From NCBI GenBank assembly GCA_015499995.1, contig JADNRV010000118.1:101855-165854 (forward strand): a DNA stretch of 64,000 nucleotides, read 5' to 3'. Both the position numbers and the translations under genes were made by a program. The notes under the pieces are model-generated. The model had not been told where the DNA came from. It saw nothing but the letters and a program-made list of their open reading frames with translations, and did not search any database. Numbering within the stretch: the first letter of the stretch is position 1; every line of letters begins with the position of its first letter. Origin of the DNA: Flammula alnicola (Eukaryota; Basidiomycota; Agaricomycetes; Agaricales; Strophariaceae). Positions 23,625-35,357 of this stretch are shown here, in pieces.

Positions 23625-24087
23625 TGAGTAATAGTAGTTGTAGTAAGACAGCTGCATAAGTCCAAGAATTGCAAAAGAAAGAAAGAAAGAAAACGCAAAA
23701 AAAAAATTGAGATAAAGGCAGCGACGTCGACAGACTGGAAGAAGAATGGGACCAAGGTGGGGCATACAGGGATATTGATATGTTGGAAATACGGAGAAGG
23801 ATTTTTTTGTCGCTTCCTGGTCCGCAGGGGTAATATGGAACATGGGTGCAGACGGTTGTCCAAGACCAGGAAGAGCATGGCCAAGACAAAACACAGCTAC
23901 TTTGCCATGTGACTACGGCGATAAACTGATAAAAAAACCATCTGATCAATCACAGTGGAACATTTAAATGCGCAATTGCCACTCACTATATCTGACTTGA
24001 AAAAAACCTCTTCATCCTTGCTCATCCACAGACCAATCGCCACCTTAGCACGCCACCACCACTCCTCCTCCACCCACCCACCACTCA

Positions 24088-26643
24088 CTACTGCTGCCCC
24101 CTCGCCTGCTGCGCCTGCACCAAACTATCATAAGTCGGCGGTATCTCCGGCAACTGCTCCTCCTGCTCCTCATCCACCGCCTCCTCGCCCTTGCGCATCA
24201 CCACCCGCCCCCCATCCTGGTGCACAATAACCGCCGACCCAGCGCGCACACCACCCTCATGCGCCGCGGCGACCGAAGAGGGCGACGTCGAGCGGCCGGG
24301 CTGGAGGGCCTCGGGCACACTGCCGCCCTGTCCCGGCGCAGGCGAGGACGACGACGACGAGGTCATCCCGCCAGGTCCGTATTGGAGATACGCCTGCCGC
24401 GCCTGGTCGCCCGGGTACGGGCTCTGGCTCGTCGACCCCTGGCCCTGCGTCTCGTCGGGGTTCATCACATGCGGCTGGTTCCTCGTCCCCATCGCCTCTA
24501 TCTCCTTCGCGCTGCGCGGGTTGTACAGGGCACCAGCACCGGCAGCGCCAGCAGCGAGGCCGAGACCCGCTGCACCCGCTGAGCCATACCCAGCAGACGA
24601 ATGCTCCGAGCTACCAGTGTGCGGGCCGCTCATGACGCTGGGGCCAGGCGACGGTCCGCGCCCGATGGGCGGTGCGTACGGATGGGGGGGATAATACGAT
24701 GATGACGTCGTGTTCGGCGATCCAGGCAAATTGCCGCCTTCCGACGAGGTTGCGGGGTAGCGCGAGGGGAGGAGGAGCCATTGTCGGCGTACTGTGCATA
24801 CTGCGATTGTCCTTGACTAGGCGTCCGGTGGGCGGCAGCGGCCCCGCCCGCAAGAGCCGCTGCACCCGCCATTAGAGGCACTGACGCGGTATGGGTCATC
24901 TGCGGAGGTTGTGCAGCGGCGGGGTTGTATGCGTAGGGAGAGATGATACCGCCTCCGCCTGCGCCGCCGTTCAACCTGCCACCCATGCCGTCGTCGTCCT
25001 CGACATCGATCTGGGGTAGCGTACCGCCGCCGCCTCCGCCGCCAAGTCTGCCTGACGTGACGTGGGCTGGATCAAAGTTGCCGTCGAATTCATCCCTGGT
25101 GCGTCGATTACGCATGAGAAGCCACACGAGGATAGCGATGACGGCTAAGCCACCGATGCCTATATAAAATTAATAATAAGTTTCTGTTTAGCGACCGCAG
25201 AGAGCAAGACGAACCTCCGACGACACCACCGACGATGGCACCTGTATTGGTGTTTGACGATGTATGGGTGGTTTGGCTTGTGGGTGTGATAACGGTTCCA
25301 GGGTCAATGGTAGTGCTGACTGTAACGACTGTTGTGAACGTCTGGCCACCAGACGTCATTCTGGATGAAATATATCAGTATCATGACATATCAAGAAGCT
25401 TGAAGGATTAAGACACAGTAGAAAAAAAATATGAGAAAAATAAAATAAGAGAGAGACCAATGGCAGGCAACTTTGACTCGATGTCGAGCAGATCTAAATT
25501 CATCGTGCTGCGAAAATTCCCGGGAGGGCGAGCACAAGGTAACATCACGTAACGCGAATCTACGACGGCATCACGCAAGCCGCTCCGTTACTTTTACCGG
25601 AGAGGCAGTAGTTCGACGCCTCCTGAGGGAAAAATAGAAGCAAGTGATCCTGCACTAGGAAAGAACCCAGCAAATGGTTTAACCATGCCAGAATTGGTGG
25701 ACTGGATCCGTTCCTGGACCTTGGCACCAAAAACTCGCATAAACGGTCCGCCGTACGAGACGGAACGAATGTCAAGACGGTCCAAGCAGAAAACACCCGG
25801 GACGCTCAGGAGTGGCCAGCGGTCTGTGAATGGTAATCATCGAAAAATCTCCATCCAACAGCACTTCCAGGAAGGATGCAGTGTTTCCGGAATACCGAAA
25901 TTCAATCGGAGCGATGAACCAGGAAAACATGCAATATCCCTCGGAAGTTGACATGAACCGCGATCCTGCCCGGTGCCCCGCGCATGAGTGAATTCAGATA
26001 GCGCGCCGATAATGCATTCTGCAGGCACGGATGGACGCCTCGATTGGCTCGAAGGCGATATGAGATCGATTGCATGAATAGCATGGAATGCAATAGGGCC
26101 ACATGACAGTTTTGCCAGCGTTTGAATGATAGGAAATAAAGATGTGAACAGAAGAGGATAATTTTGCCGCAAACGAACGAAAATAGAAGCAAAGGGAAAG
26201 AGAAAGAGGAAGGTAACGGCGGCAGGAGGAACTCACAGTGAGGTAGATTCCCATGTACTGGTAGATGCGACTGACAAGGTCGTCAGCGACTGGGTTGTAG
26301 AGGGTGATGTCGTCGGTGTATTTGAAGGAGTTGTAGAGATGCTTGTCGAACTCGAGCTGGTGGACGAGGATGAACTTGAAGAAGAACTCGACGACTCGGA
26401 AGATGAGGATGACGACGATGAGGATGACGAGCTCGATGAACTTGAACTTGTAGAGGACGATATTGAGATTGGTGGAGGGATAATAGCTGAAGAGGAAGAC
26501 GAAAACGAAAACGAAGACTGAGAGTTAGTACGAGTAGATAGTGTTTGAGAAGAGGATGAACCAGAGGATGAACCAGAGGTAGCCGACGGAGACGTCGGAG
26601 ACGTCAGAGGCGTCGGAGGCAGCGTCGATGCAGACGATGCCAT
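24088..26643 (-). CDS. Ser-rich single-pass membrane protein with cytosolic PPxY motif, one frame break
   Basis: Supported reverse-strand exons are 26643-26237, 25360-25215 and 25159-24088. Exon 1 encodes a Ser/Thr-rich ectodomain with long serine runs. Exon 2 (FTTVVTVSTTIDPGTVITPT) leads to a glycine-rich segment (GAIVGGVVGG), and exon 3 continues with the membrane helix GIGGLAVIAILVWLLMRNRR. The cytosolic tail is Gly/Pro/Ser-rich and ends with LPEIPPTYDSL, a PPxY motif that WW-domain ubiquitin ligases such as Rsp5 bind. The layout resembles fungal wall-stress or Mid2/Axl2-like surface sensors, but this is inference. The 25361-26236 gap is too long for a usual intron here and probably hides small exons, for example near 25600-25830 and 25450-25510. 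At 24761-24766 the frame breaks (SSSPR to YPATSSEGG). Confidence 0.68.
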
Positions 26644-26867
26644 CTCCGCAACGATAAGAGAGAAAAAAAGAGGAGGATAATAAAAGGCTAGACAACGAAA
26701 GCGGGTGCGATGACGGCGTGTATGGTGTAAGTTTGGAGCCTCAAGGACGAGACAAATTGAGTGAATGGCCGCAAGACTTTTTGGGTAAGCGGCATTGGCT
26801 AAGCCTGCTTGAGCCTGGTGCCTCCGCCATACACAACCCATTTTTGTCTCGATCTTTCAACCACGCC

Positions 26868-27785
26868 CCAGCCCAAAAAAATCCCCTTCCGAGGCGATCG
26901 CAGCTTCGGCCTGTTCATTTAAGACAAGTTTAAGACCATAGCATGTCTTATGGCCTCCAAAATAGCGCCAAAAACCCAAGGGGAAAGAAAAGGAACTCAC
27001 TGCTGCTGCTCATCGTGACACCGTGGCCGTTGGGGAATGAAGTGGGTGTTGGTTAAAGGCAGGAGCTCCTCACGCGTCACCTTTTGCGGCCATGCACGAC
27101 AAATCTCACGATGCTAAGAAAATTACGTAATTCGTTTTAGAGCACACCCGTTTTCTTCCTTCAAGTTCAAACTCAAGTCCAACGGCATTTCATCGATCAT
27201 CGCTCTACTAGACGACGCTCGATTTATGATAGAACGATATCGATAGATGAATGGCTAAACCAAAGTTACTGCGCTGTTGGTGCGGTGCAAGTGCGGTTAA
27301 AGCGCGGTTAGTGCAATGTTCGCCGTAAGAGTATCCAGCTTATACTTGTATCTAGCTTCGCGCATTCGCAACACGTACACGTCTTGGATTCTCCCAGATC
27401 TTCAAATTTTAGCTCTGCCTTGCTAAGAGCGAATTATCCTGCCAATTCGAATTCGTACTGAGAGATAGTCACTCTCCTCCATAGGCTTTAATGCTCGTCT
27501 AATGACCATCTATTCCTCGCTCGGGCCTCCACGTACTTGCCGATACGCTCCGCTCCTGGAGACTTTCCAATATCGATGCAATTTATTCAGTTGATGGCGC
27601 AAAACGCCTTTGAACGCCCCCAATTCGATGAAGCCCCATGATCAACAACCCACGTCCCATGATGTGAGCGCTGAGATGGATTATCTGCACACTGGCGCCC
27701 TTAAGATCTGCGTACCATTGTAGGTTGATTGCGGGCCTATCTGCGTTGATTTTTTTTGATAGCGAACACATAAATAGCACATCAT
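26868..27785. repeat. Block X, right copy (inverted relative to 7005-7955)
   Basis: It matches the left block in reverse orientation, with more substitutions than in the GH17 exons. It ends just before the MITE. In this copy X lies upstream of Y, the reverse of the left locus. No gene was recognised inside it. Confidence 0.83.
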
Positions 27786-27798
27786 CGGAAGGTATGTA

Positions 27799-28366
27799 CA
27801 GTTGTCTCCCTCATAACCCACCTTAGGTAACCCATAACCCCTTAAATCCCATGGCTTTTTCAGTCCACCACTGAGTCGGTGGGCAGGGATTTGCACATCA
27901 TAACCCATAGGTCCGCAATAACCATACCCCCCTGCAAGCAAAACCCATAGGTTTAAGCTACTATATTAGGTAGAATATCATAACTTCAGGCTCAAATAAT
28001 TAGTTTATCGGTTGCCCACCCCCACGATGTGCCACTTGAACAGCTCAAAAGTAGCCTTGTTGAGCCTTTTGACCTGCAAAATTGTCATTTTCGTCTCAAA
28101 ACATGACCATGGCATGATTTTCACACCACTCTGACGACCACGAGACTATTTTCATTAGGCCTAACTGAACTTTTTCAGCGGTTTTGATTCACAACGTCTA
28201 CATTACTGTCCACGGCATAATTCAGCATGAATCCTTTGTCCATCGTCCGGTATTTTTTCTATGGGTTTTCGAATCTATTTTTAGCCTACCTCTGTAGAGC
28301 CATAACCCTGATAACCCATAGCCTGGCCTGTCCACCGAGAGATATGGGTTATGAGGGAGACAACTG
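27799..28366. mobile_element. 568 bp MITE with 22 bp perfect terminal inverted repeats and TA duplication
   Basis: The left end CAGTTGTCTCCCTCATAACC (plus CA) is repeated exactly in inverse form at the right end, and both ends are flanked by TA (27797-27798 and 28367-28368). TA target duplication and CAGT-type ends fit a non-autonomous Tc1/mariner-like element. The interior has subterminal copies of the ATAACCCAT motif and no transposase frame. It sits exactly at the junction between duplicated blocks X and Y. Confidence 0.85.
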
Positions 28367-30912
28367 TACTTATATTGGAATGGCTTCATCCGAGCGAGGG
28401 TCCAACAACAGGCCACCAGTTAGATTGTGTTGGGCTCCTGGTCCTAGGTTGGTTTACAGAAAATCGAACCTCGAACCTGTAGCGGTGGCGGTTTTTTTTT
28501 AAATAAACCAAAGTATTCCTTGCTCGGATCATCCTTCGATAGGATGAGACACTGATTTCTTTCAGCATTCATCCCCCGAAGAATTATGTCTCGCGCATTG
28601 TTCAGGCATTTATATGTAGTATGTACTTGTTACTTTCAACGCGGTTCTTGTTCTTTTTTCTTTTTCTTTTCCGCAGCCGTGTCCGGCCTTGCCGAGTCAG
28701 CATATTATTACCTTCTGACGGAAAAACAACATTGCAGCCATGCTAACTTGAAGTCTTCAACGACAGGAATTAAGGGAGTAATTTACATTGATTTCTTTCG
28801 CTCTCTTGATCTGTATCAACTTTCTATTTTTAGAAAGTGTACCAAGTGGTGCCATCGTGATGTTTCCCTAGTAGTAGTAGCCAGCTATCTTGTTTAGGTG
28901 ACACTCGGGCGCTTCGAAGTATCTTTATTATGACTTATTCTGACATCGACTTTGGAGTTCTTTTCCTCCCATCCTTCTCGCGAGAACTATTTTTATAACT
29001 AAATGGAGTTCAATATTTACTAGTTGAAACACTCTGCCATTCGACTCCCCAGTGACTACGATTGTCTCGGACGAAGCCTTCTAGAGCGCGAAAAGCCATA
29101 CCACTTATGTCGATAGCGTGATGGTTTGGCAATCATGGGAGTTGGGCGGTTGTACGTCCGCGAAAAGTCTTTATCCGCTTGTCTTTCTACCTCTAATATT
29201 GTGCGTGCCAGGCATATACTGCGCGATACTTATTTCCTGAATTTCTGGGAACTGCTGAAATAAATTCTTTCGCAGACGTGATTGACGTATTTTGCGCATT
29301 TGGTGCGCATCTTCTCCAAGGTGGAGCCATAGGATCATTGATGGTGTGCGGCATTTAGGCTCGGGCGCCTTCTCATCCTTTTATGAAGCTCTACTTAGTT
29401 CTTCCTATTAGATCGGACGAGAAAGTTGGCCAAGGACCGATTAGCCCTCTTTCACATCCCGTATAAAAGCCTCGGTGAGCTTTGCAATTGTCTACACAAG
29501 ACCTCTGAATCATGGTGCACGCAAGGTTTACTCTTTTCTCCGCAGCCATAGCGGCAATTCTAGTTGGACCCGCTCTAGCAACCAACCATTTCGCTGGCCT
29601 CACGGCTTCCAACAGCGCTAGTTCATCCACATATACTTGCCGCACGCAAGCCCAGGTAATATACCATTTCTGTTCAGTAGCCAAGAGTGTTAAAGGTTTT
29701 TATAGTGGAACCAACTCGCCACAGACGCAAAATCCCAAGGCTTCGGTGCCATCCGCATTCTCGCGTTCGACTGCAATGCTCTGGATTTGGCATCGTCCGC
29801 TGCAGCAGCAGCTGGGATTAAAGTACTGGCTGGCATATATATCTCTGTAAGTGATTCGCTCACCCCTCCGATTTCCCTCGTTGACCCTCCTTCTAAGGGT
29901 ACTGTCGCTGCTGGTGCAACGCAAATCAAGTACGCCATACTAGGTCCATGTTCTCGGCTCACACCACACTTAATTGAATTTCCTTTAGCAACGATGTTCA
30001 AACATTCCGTGCAGCATACCAGAAGTATGGATCTGGTAGGTACATCGGATTAACTATTGGAAATGAGGTTAGAAAGTTCCCTGGATCAGCTCGCACAGTA
30101 TTAAGCGCCCATATTAAACCGAAATATCCTAGGTGAACGACACTCCTGCAAACATCATGCAGAAAGTCTATGATGTCCGAGGTACGTGGCTGCAGTTAAA
30201 CTCTACCGCTGTCTGAGTGCTTGCTTCTAACAGGGTGCTTCCAGGATACCTTGCTTCTATCGGCGTCAAAATCCCTGTATCCACTGTCCATACATGGGTT
30301 ATGATTCGGGATAACCCGACTCTGTGTGGCGCGGACTTTGTCGGCGCTAATGCTCAGCAAGTTTCAATCCCTTGTCTGAATGCACACATCCAACTCATTT
30401 TTTTATTTCTCAGTGCATTTTATGATGGTGGTCGTACTTCTAGTCAAGCAGGAGACTTTGTGTTCAACACAGCCGTTCCCTCTTTGAAACAAAAATGCCC
30501 TGGCAAGAAAGTTTACATCACAGAGTACGTCAGGAAATCGTCTTCGCGGTGGTAAAGCTGACTCGTGTATTCGCAGATCTGGGTGGCCGTCGAGAGGACC
30601 AAAGTTCGGAACTTCTGCCGTCGCATCCATTGCAGACGAAACAAATGCGATAAGAAGCCTCAATTGCGCTGCTCGCGGCGATACCAGCGTCTCCGTCTTT
30701 GCATTCGAATACGACGACCAGCTCTGGAAGTCGAACGACAACGAGCGTAGTTTCGGCATATTCGGTGGAAAGTTAAATCTCAACAATGTCCTTTCAAGTT
30801 GTTAAACGCTTCTCCTACCGAAACTTGTACTCTTCTGGAAAGCCAGGCCCCTGGTTGACAATGTTGGAATTACTGTTGGCCGTTATATTTATATTCCCTC
30901 GGACACATTTCA
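28367..30912. repeat. Block Y, right copy, containing intact GH17 copy B
   Basis: The inverse partner of 7966-10475. It covers about 1.1 kb of 5' flank, the whole GH17 gene and about 100 bp of 3' flank, ending near CCTCGGACACATTT. Confidence 0.88.
29512..30805 (+). CDS. GH17 family beta-1,3-glucanase, intact copy B (8 exons, 298 aa)
   Basis: Exons 29512-29655, 29706-29846, 29898-29929, 29989-30067, 30133-30181, 30245-30356, 30414-30524 and 30577-30805 join in frame. The protein has a signal peptide (FTLFSAAIAAILVGPALA). A GH17 TIM-barrel follows, with FGAIRILAFDCNAL, the acid/base Glu132 in LTIGNEV and the nucleophile Glu223 in YITESGWPSRGP. It ends FGIFGGKLNLNNVLSSC. Members cleave beta-1,3-glucan, so a role in cell-wall remodelling outside the cell is likely. 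Intron 6 uses a GC donor (CA|GCAAGT...CTCAG) instead of GT, a feature shared with copy A. Both catalytic residues and all splice sites are intact, so this is the functional copy. Confidence 0.9.
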
Positions 30913-31706
30913 CACGCTATCACCTGGCTGATCGATCTCGATGCGGAGTGGTTGGGTACGTATACGGAACTATGACCTCGAGTCTCAGACCTGTTGATCT
31001 TGTCTCGGTCCCGAATACATCCACAATAGCCGTCAGTTTTTTTTGCTCGACTTTCTCGAATTCTCCACAAATTTTTCTTCGTCCTTGAAGCTTGAGCTTG
31101 AAGCTTGACGAGGGATCCCTTGAGCGGAAAAGATTATTGTCGTTGAGCTATTTCTAGACTATACATACGACACCTCCAGCTTGGTATGTAGGTTTGTTTC
31201 CTTCTGTTTCGCAGGAAATTTATGTAGAGCGAGACACCGTTAATCGGTAGTCGTTAATATCTTGTTCGACATGGCCCTAATATAGGCTCTATGACGAAAG
31301 TTTTGATGCATGATCGTCGATCAAGAAACGGATGCTTTCTTATCCATACTTTTGGTCTAGATATGTGGTCGCTGCGGGCCCGCTGTGGAGGTGACAACGA
31401 AGGAGTTCCCAGATATCGAGAAGCTCTACTATGCAGAAACAATGTGTAATCGTGATGTAGCATAAGAACTGGCTAGCAGCAATAAATAGCTTTTCTTATC
31501 AGTCACCTCTCTTTTTCGTCATGCCGGTAGATTCAATTACGCCACACTGTTCGAGATCCTATCTGGGCCGTACCATCGTAGACCAGAAGAAACAAAGTGG
31601 GGCGTCTAAACCACTATATAAGATAGTATAAGACACACAAGGAGGGTTTGCTAGACGTTTTTCACCACCACCATCCATCGCTAATTCGTTCAGTGGTTTA
31701 GACGAA
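30913..31706. other. Intergenic, 5' flank of the second MARVEL-like gene
   Basis: No gene-like frame was seen. Homology with the left block Y has ended. Confidence 0.45.
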
Positions 31707-32522
31707 ATGAACGCGTGCAGCCCTATCCGTGCGTTTCTTTACATGTGCTTCGTAAGTTGAATTTCCGGAAAATATTCTACCTGAACGGCTCTTACTTAGC
31801 GAACAGTTCGTATTCTCAGTGGTCCTGCTTGGGTTGACTGGTGCTCGAATCCGTCACACGGAAACTCTTGGAGACGGAGGTGATATCCTCACCACTCGCA
31901 CCGGCTTTTACGGTAGTCATTTTAGCTGGAGTTGTCCCATCCATTTTCTGAGACCTTGAATTTCAGACCCCGTAATTGTTGAAATTCTGGTAACGAGCGC
32001 CTTGGCCATTCTCGCCTCCCTATGGCTGTATGTCGACCACCTTGTCCATTCTTCATGGCTATACATTGACATACATTTTCCAGCATGACCGCTATTCTTG
32101 CGCGCATTGGTGGACCGATGGGTAAATTCGCTACCGAGCATGTCATGCTCTGGCCAATTTGGATTATGTTCCTCGTCGGAGGGGCAGTTGCTACTGTATG
32201 ATGCCTCTCTTCATTTTTTCATTTTGATGTTTGACGACGTTTCGTATAGCACAAATGGCACAACCTCAAATGGTGCCGAGGTGCGCACAAGGAGTGTCGC
32301 ATCTTGGAGTCAATCAAAGCGTTCGTTTGGATTTGTTGGGGGTGGTTGACCATCATCCTTATTGCGAGCGTCATACACATGATTACGAATAAGCATGGTA
32401 TCGGCGGGCCTCTTCATGGAGAGCAGGATACGGGCACTTATCCTGAAACCCGAGAAACTCGCACCACGACCACTGCCGTAGAAAACCGACCAGTTGCACC
32501 CGCAACTGCCGAAGTCGCATAA
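31707..32522 (+). CDS. Four-helix MARVEL-like membrane protein, second paralogue (5 exons, 198 aa)
   Basis: Exons 31707-31751, 31807-31912, 31967-32027, 32084-32195 and 32250-32522 have canonical introns and closed phases. Helices lie around FVFSVVLLGLTGARI, VEILVTSALAILASLWL, VMLWPIWIMFLVGGAV and FVWICWGWLTIILIASVI. The loop before the last helix has paired cysteines (LKWCRGAHKECRILESIKAF), as in the paralogue at 10812-11660. Intron positions and phases are also the same in the two genes. The C-terminal tail is Thr-rich and hydrophilic. The function is inferred only from the fold: membrane organisation or trafficking. Confidence 0.85.
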
Positions 32523-32803
32523 ATTCGTTTTTTCAGGCACGCCCATTAATTGTATTATATGTAATACGGTCAGAGGAACCCACTCTGGTCGGGTGATATT
32601 TTGGAATTACCGTCTGATTCGAGTTTCATATTCCTTTCCATTAATTTGTACATACCGTCTGGATTGATGTACGTCGTAGGCTACGAATTCCTAATTGCAA
32701 TGCATGATTTACAGGAGCAAACAATGGATTGAAACGGTTTGAGATAAAATCCATACGAGCATCATGTACAAGGAAACGATTACACATACAAAATATTCGA
32801 GTT

Positions 32804-35357
32804 CTAATTCGTACCGTCACTCTCGATCATCTTGACCCACAACCCTCCCTAATAACATGATTTCATTAGCGCATCGATAGACACAAGATAAAGACCTCAC
32901 ATGGGTATACATCGTTAAGTGCATCTTCGGGAAGAGCTTCTCGATCGCCTTGCGGCCTTTCGTCTGTGCCCATTCCGCGGGGGGATGAGCCTCAGGCGGA
33001 GCGGCGCTAGCATCAAGTTCGACAAAAGAGAAAGTCTGTAAAAGCCGGATGATCATGAAAGACATTTCGTTGTACGCGAACTGACGATGAGGGTTTATTG
33101 TTAGATATTCTGTTCGAATTTGATTAGAGAATAAGCAGCACCTGTTGGCCCAAGCAAATACGGGGACCTGCGTTGAAAGGAAGAAATATGAATGGATTCT
33201 TGGAGACGTATTTCTTCAGGCGTTCGTCAAGGAAGCGGTCGGGGTCAAATTCCTCGGCTGCCAAAGACGGTGAGTCGAGGTAATTATGTGTAGTGGATGA
33301 GTCTCACCATCGGGTCCCCAAAGATCTGTACGCCTCTGCATCATGAAGACAGAATAGGCAGTCCTGCGAAAAGAGCAGGTTAGATAACAATAAACAATTT
33401 AGATCTCGGTGATCTTACTTTGTGCCAGCAGGAATAAAATAGGGTTTCTTGTTTGGGTCTTCGGATACCCATGTCGTGGCGTTAACGCTTTCGCGTACGT
33501 TGAAGGGCCTAAGGGAGAGTGAATCAGATAAGTGCAGTTAACGCGAGGGATTTGATCATACACGATAGGGTACAATCGCAGAGTTTCTATTTACATTCGA
33601 ACAGTCAGAACGAATGTCAAGTCAATCTAGAGCAGGATTTACCGTTGATGACTGCACGGAGATATTTCATGTCGCGGACGTCGTCATAATCTGGGCGACG
33701 CGTGTGTCCGACCTTAGATATTATCTCTTCCCGAAGACGGACGCAGACCTTTGGATAAATGGCGAGGAAGTAAAAAATAAAAGTCAAGGTGGCCGCGGTG
33801 GTGTCTCGTCCAGCTAATGGAAATCATTCAGGCTTCATATTTCCAATCCTAAATATTGATTCGTACCAATCATGATATTTAGGCTAGTATCGGAGGTTTA
33901 TTAGGATGGAACTGCGCTATGACGGTCAAAGAACTTACGTTTCATCCTTCAATACAACAGGATCTATATGCTGACATCAGAGCTGCTTCACTTGTATGCC
34001 GATGTACTCACCGTCAGTGAGATTAACGAGATGGTCCAAGAGTGTTCCATCGTCAGCGTCGACGGCATCTTTCTCCTTCATAGGTGAACTTCGCTTCTTA
34101 CGAAGAGCCTCTTCGACGATGGGCTCGATGTAGGCGTTCACGACTTGCATCGGTGCATAGCTCTTGTTCTCAGTGATTTCTGTGAGAGGCCAGATCCAGC
34201 CATAGCGCTCGCGGATGGAGATGACCTCTTGCGCCTGGAGGAACGCCTGTGCGAATGCGTCGGCTGTGTCGCCTTTAGCGGTGCGTTGGGGAGGTGAGAT
34301 GAAACTGGCATTATGCGGGTACGGTATACCAGCAGAGAGTGATTCAACGCAGTTTCCGAACAGAAATTCTGTAGCAGCGTCCAAAGTGAATCGCGACATC
34401 AGGTCCTGATAAGTTTCACTTGTGTCAATGGCGCAACATATGAAGACAGGCACTGAATGGCAAACCTGGAAGTCTACAGCAAAACCCTCGTTAAGACGCT
34501 CGCGAAGTTTACCAATTACCTGCGAGGCCTGGCGATCGAAAAGCTCGAAGTGACTGATCTTCTCCCTGGTGAACATGGGGCGAGTGATGGAACGGTGGAA
34601 TCTACAAGAGGGTGTTTGTAAGGACGGCTATCGATCAGGAGGCCAGCAACGTACTTCCACATTTCGCCTTGAATATATCGGTGAGCGAAGATGGATATGG
34701 GTGGGAGGTAGCAAGTTTAAGCTTACCATCTGAGTTAAACACACCTGTCCCAACACTGATTCCATGTTGTGGTGGAAACGCTCCCCTGAGTGGTATATAA
34801 ACTGATTAGGTCCGAACGAGACTAGTAAGTGCTTACCCTTCACGTAGTTCTGGAAGTCTGTCGCCAACATAGTTTTGATATGTTCCGGAGACGTTGTGAA
34901 GACCATATCCGACCACATAATCCGCAGATTGACGACTGAGCCATGCTTTTCCAGTAAGTCATCGAGACCGTCACCTGTAGGACATATAGTTTGTCAATAG
35001 CAGATACCTCGATATGTGATTTTGATCATCTGATGTACCTGGGTAGCCAGTCTTCAGATTCTCCATCATGACCTGGACAATGTCGAGGTTCCCAGGCAAT
35101 TTCCCTCGAACTTCGGGGACTATTCGAGCACCCATGGAATATGCTTGTCGCGTATCGAGAAGTTTCTTTGCGAGAACATAGATTACAGAAACCGCGGGGA
35201 CACCAATCGCGAAACCTGCTTTGACCATCCAAAAAGGGATTTCATATCCAAACCAAGTTGCAATCACGGTGGTCGCAGTGGTGAAAAAGCCGAAGAGAAC
35301 AGTCAAGAGAGCAAGTCCTCGAGCAAGGAAGGCCACTCCAGGAGTGACGAGAACCAT
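32804..35357 (-). CDS. Cytochrome P450, CYP63-like (multi-exon)
   Basis: A reverse-strand gene from ATG 35357 ([20 protein letters not shown], membrane anchor) to TAG at 32804. Diagnostic segments in order are [60 protein letters not shown], the I-helix [20 protein letters not shown] and the heme-thiolate loop [12 protein letters not shown] with its Cys ligand. The order and the N-terminal signature match the CYP63 clan known from white-rot fungi such as Phanerochaete, which hydroxylates alkanes, fatty acids and aromatics at the ER. The gene is broken by many introns of about 50-60 nt; I did not fix every boundary. No frame break was noticed. Confidence 0.87.

Noticed and set aside
26339..26521. 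Acidic plus-strand frame of Glu/Asp runs
   Set aside because: It is the antisense shadow of the serine codon runs in exon 1 of the reverse-strand membrane protein.
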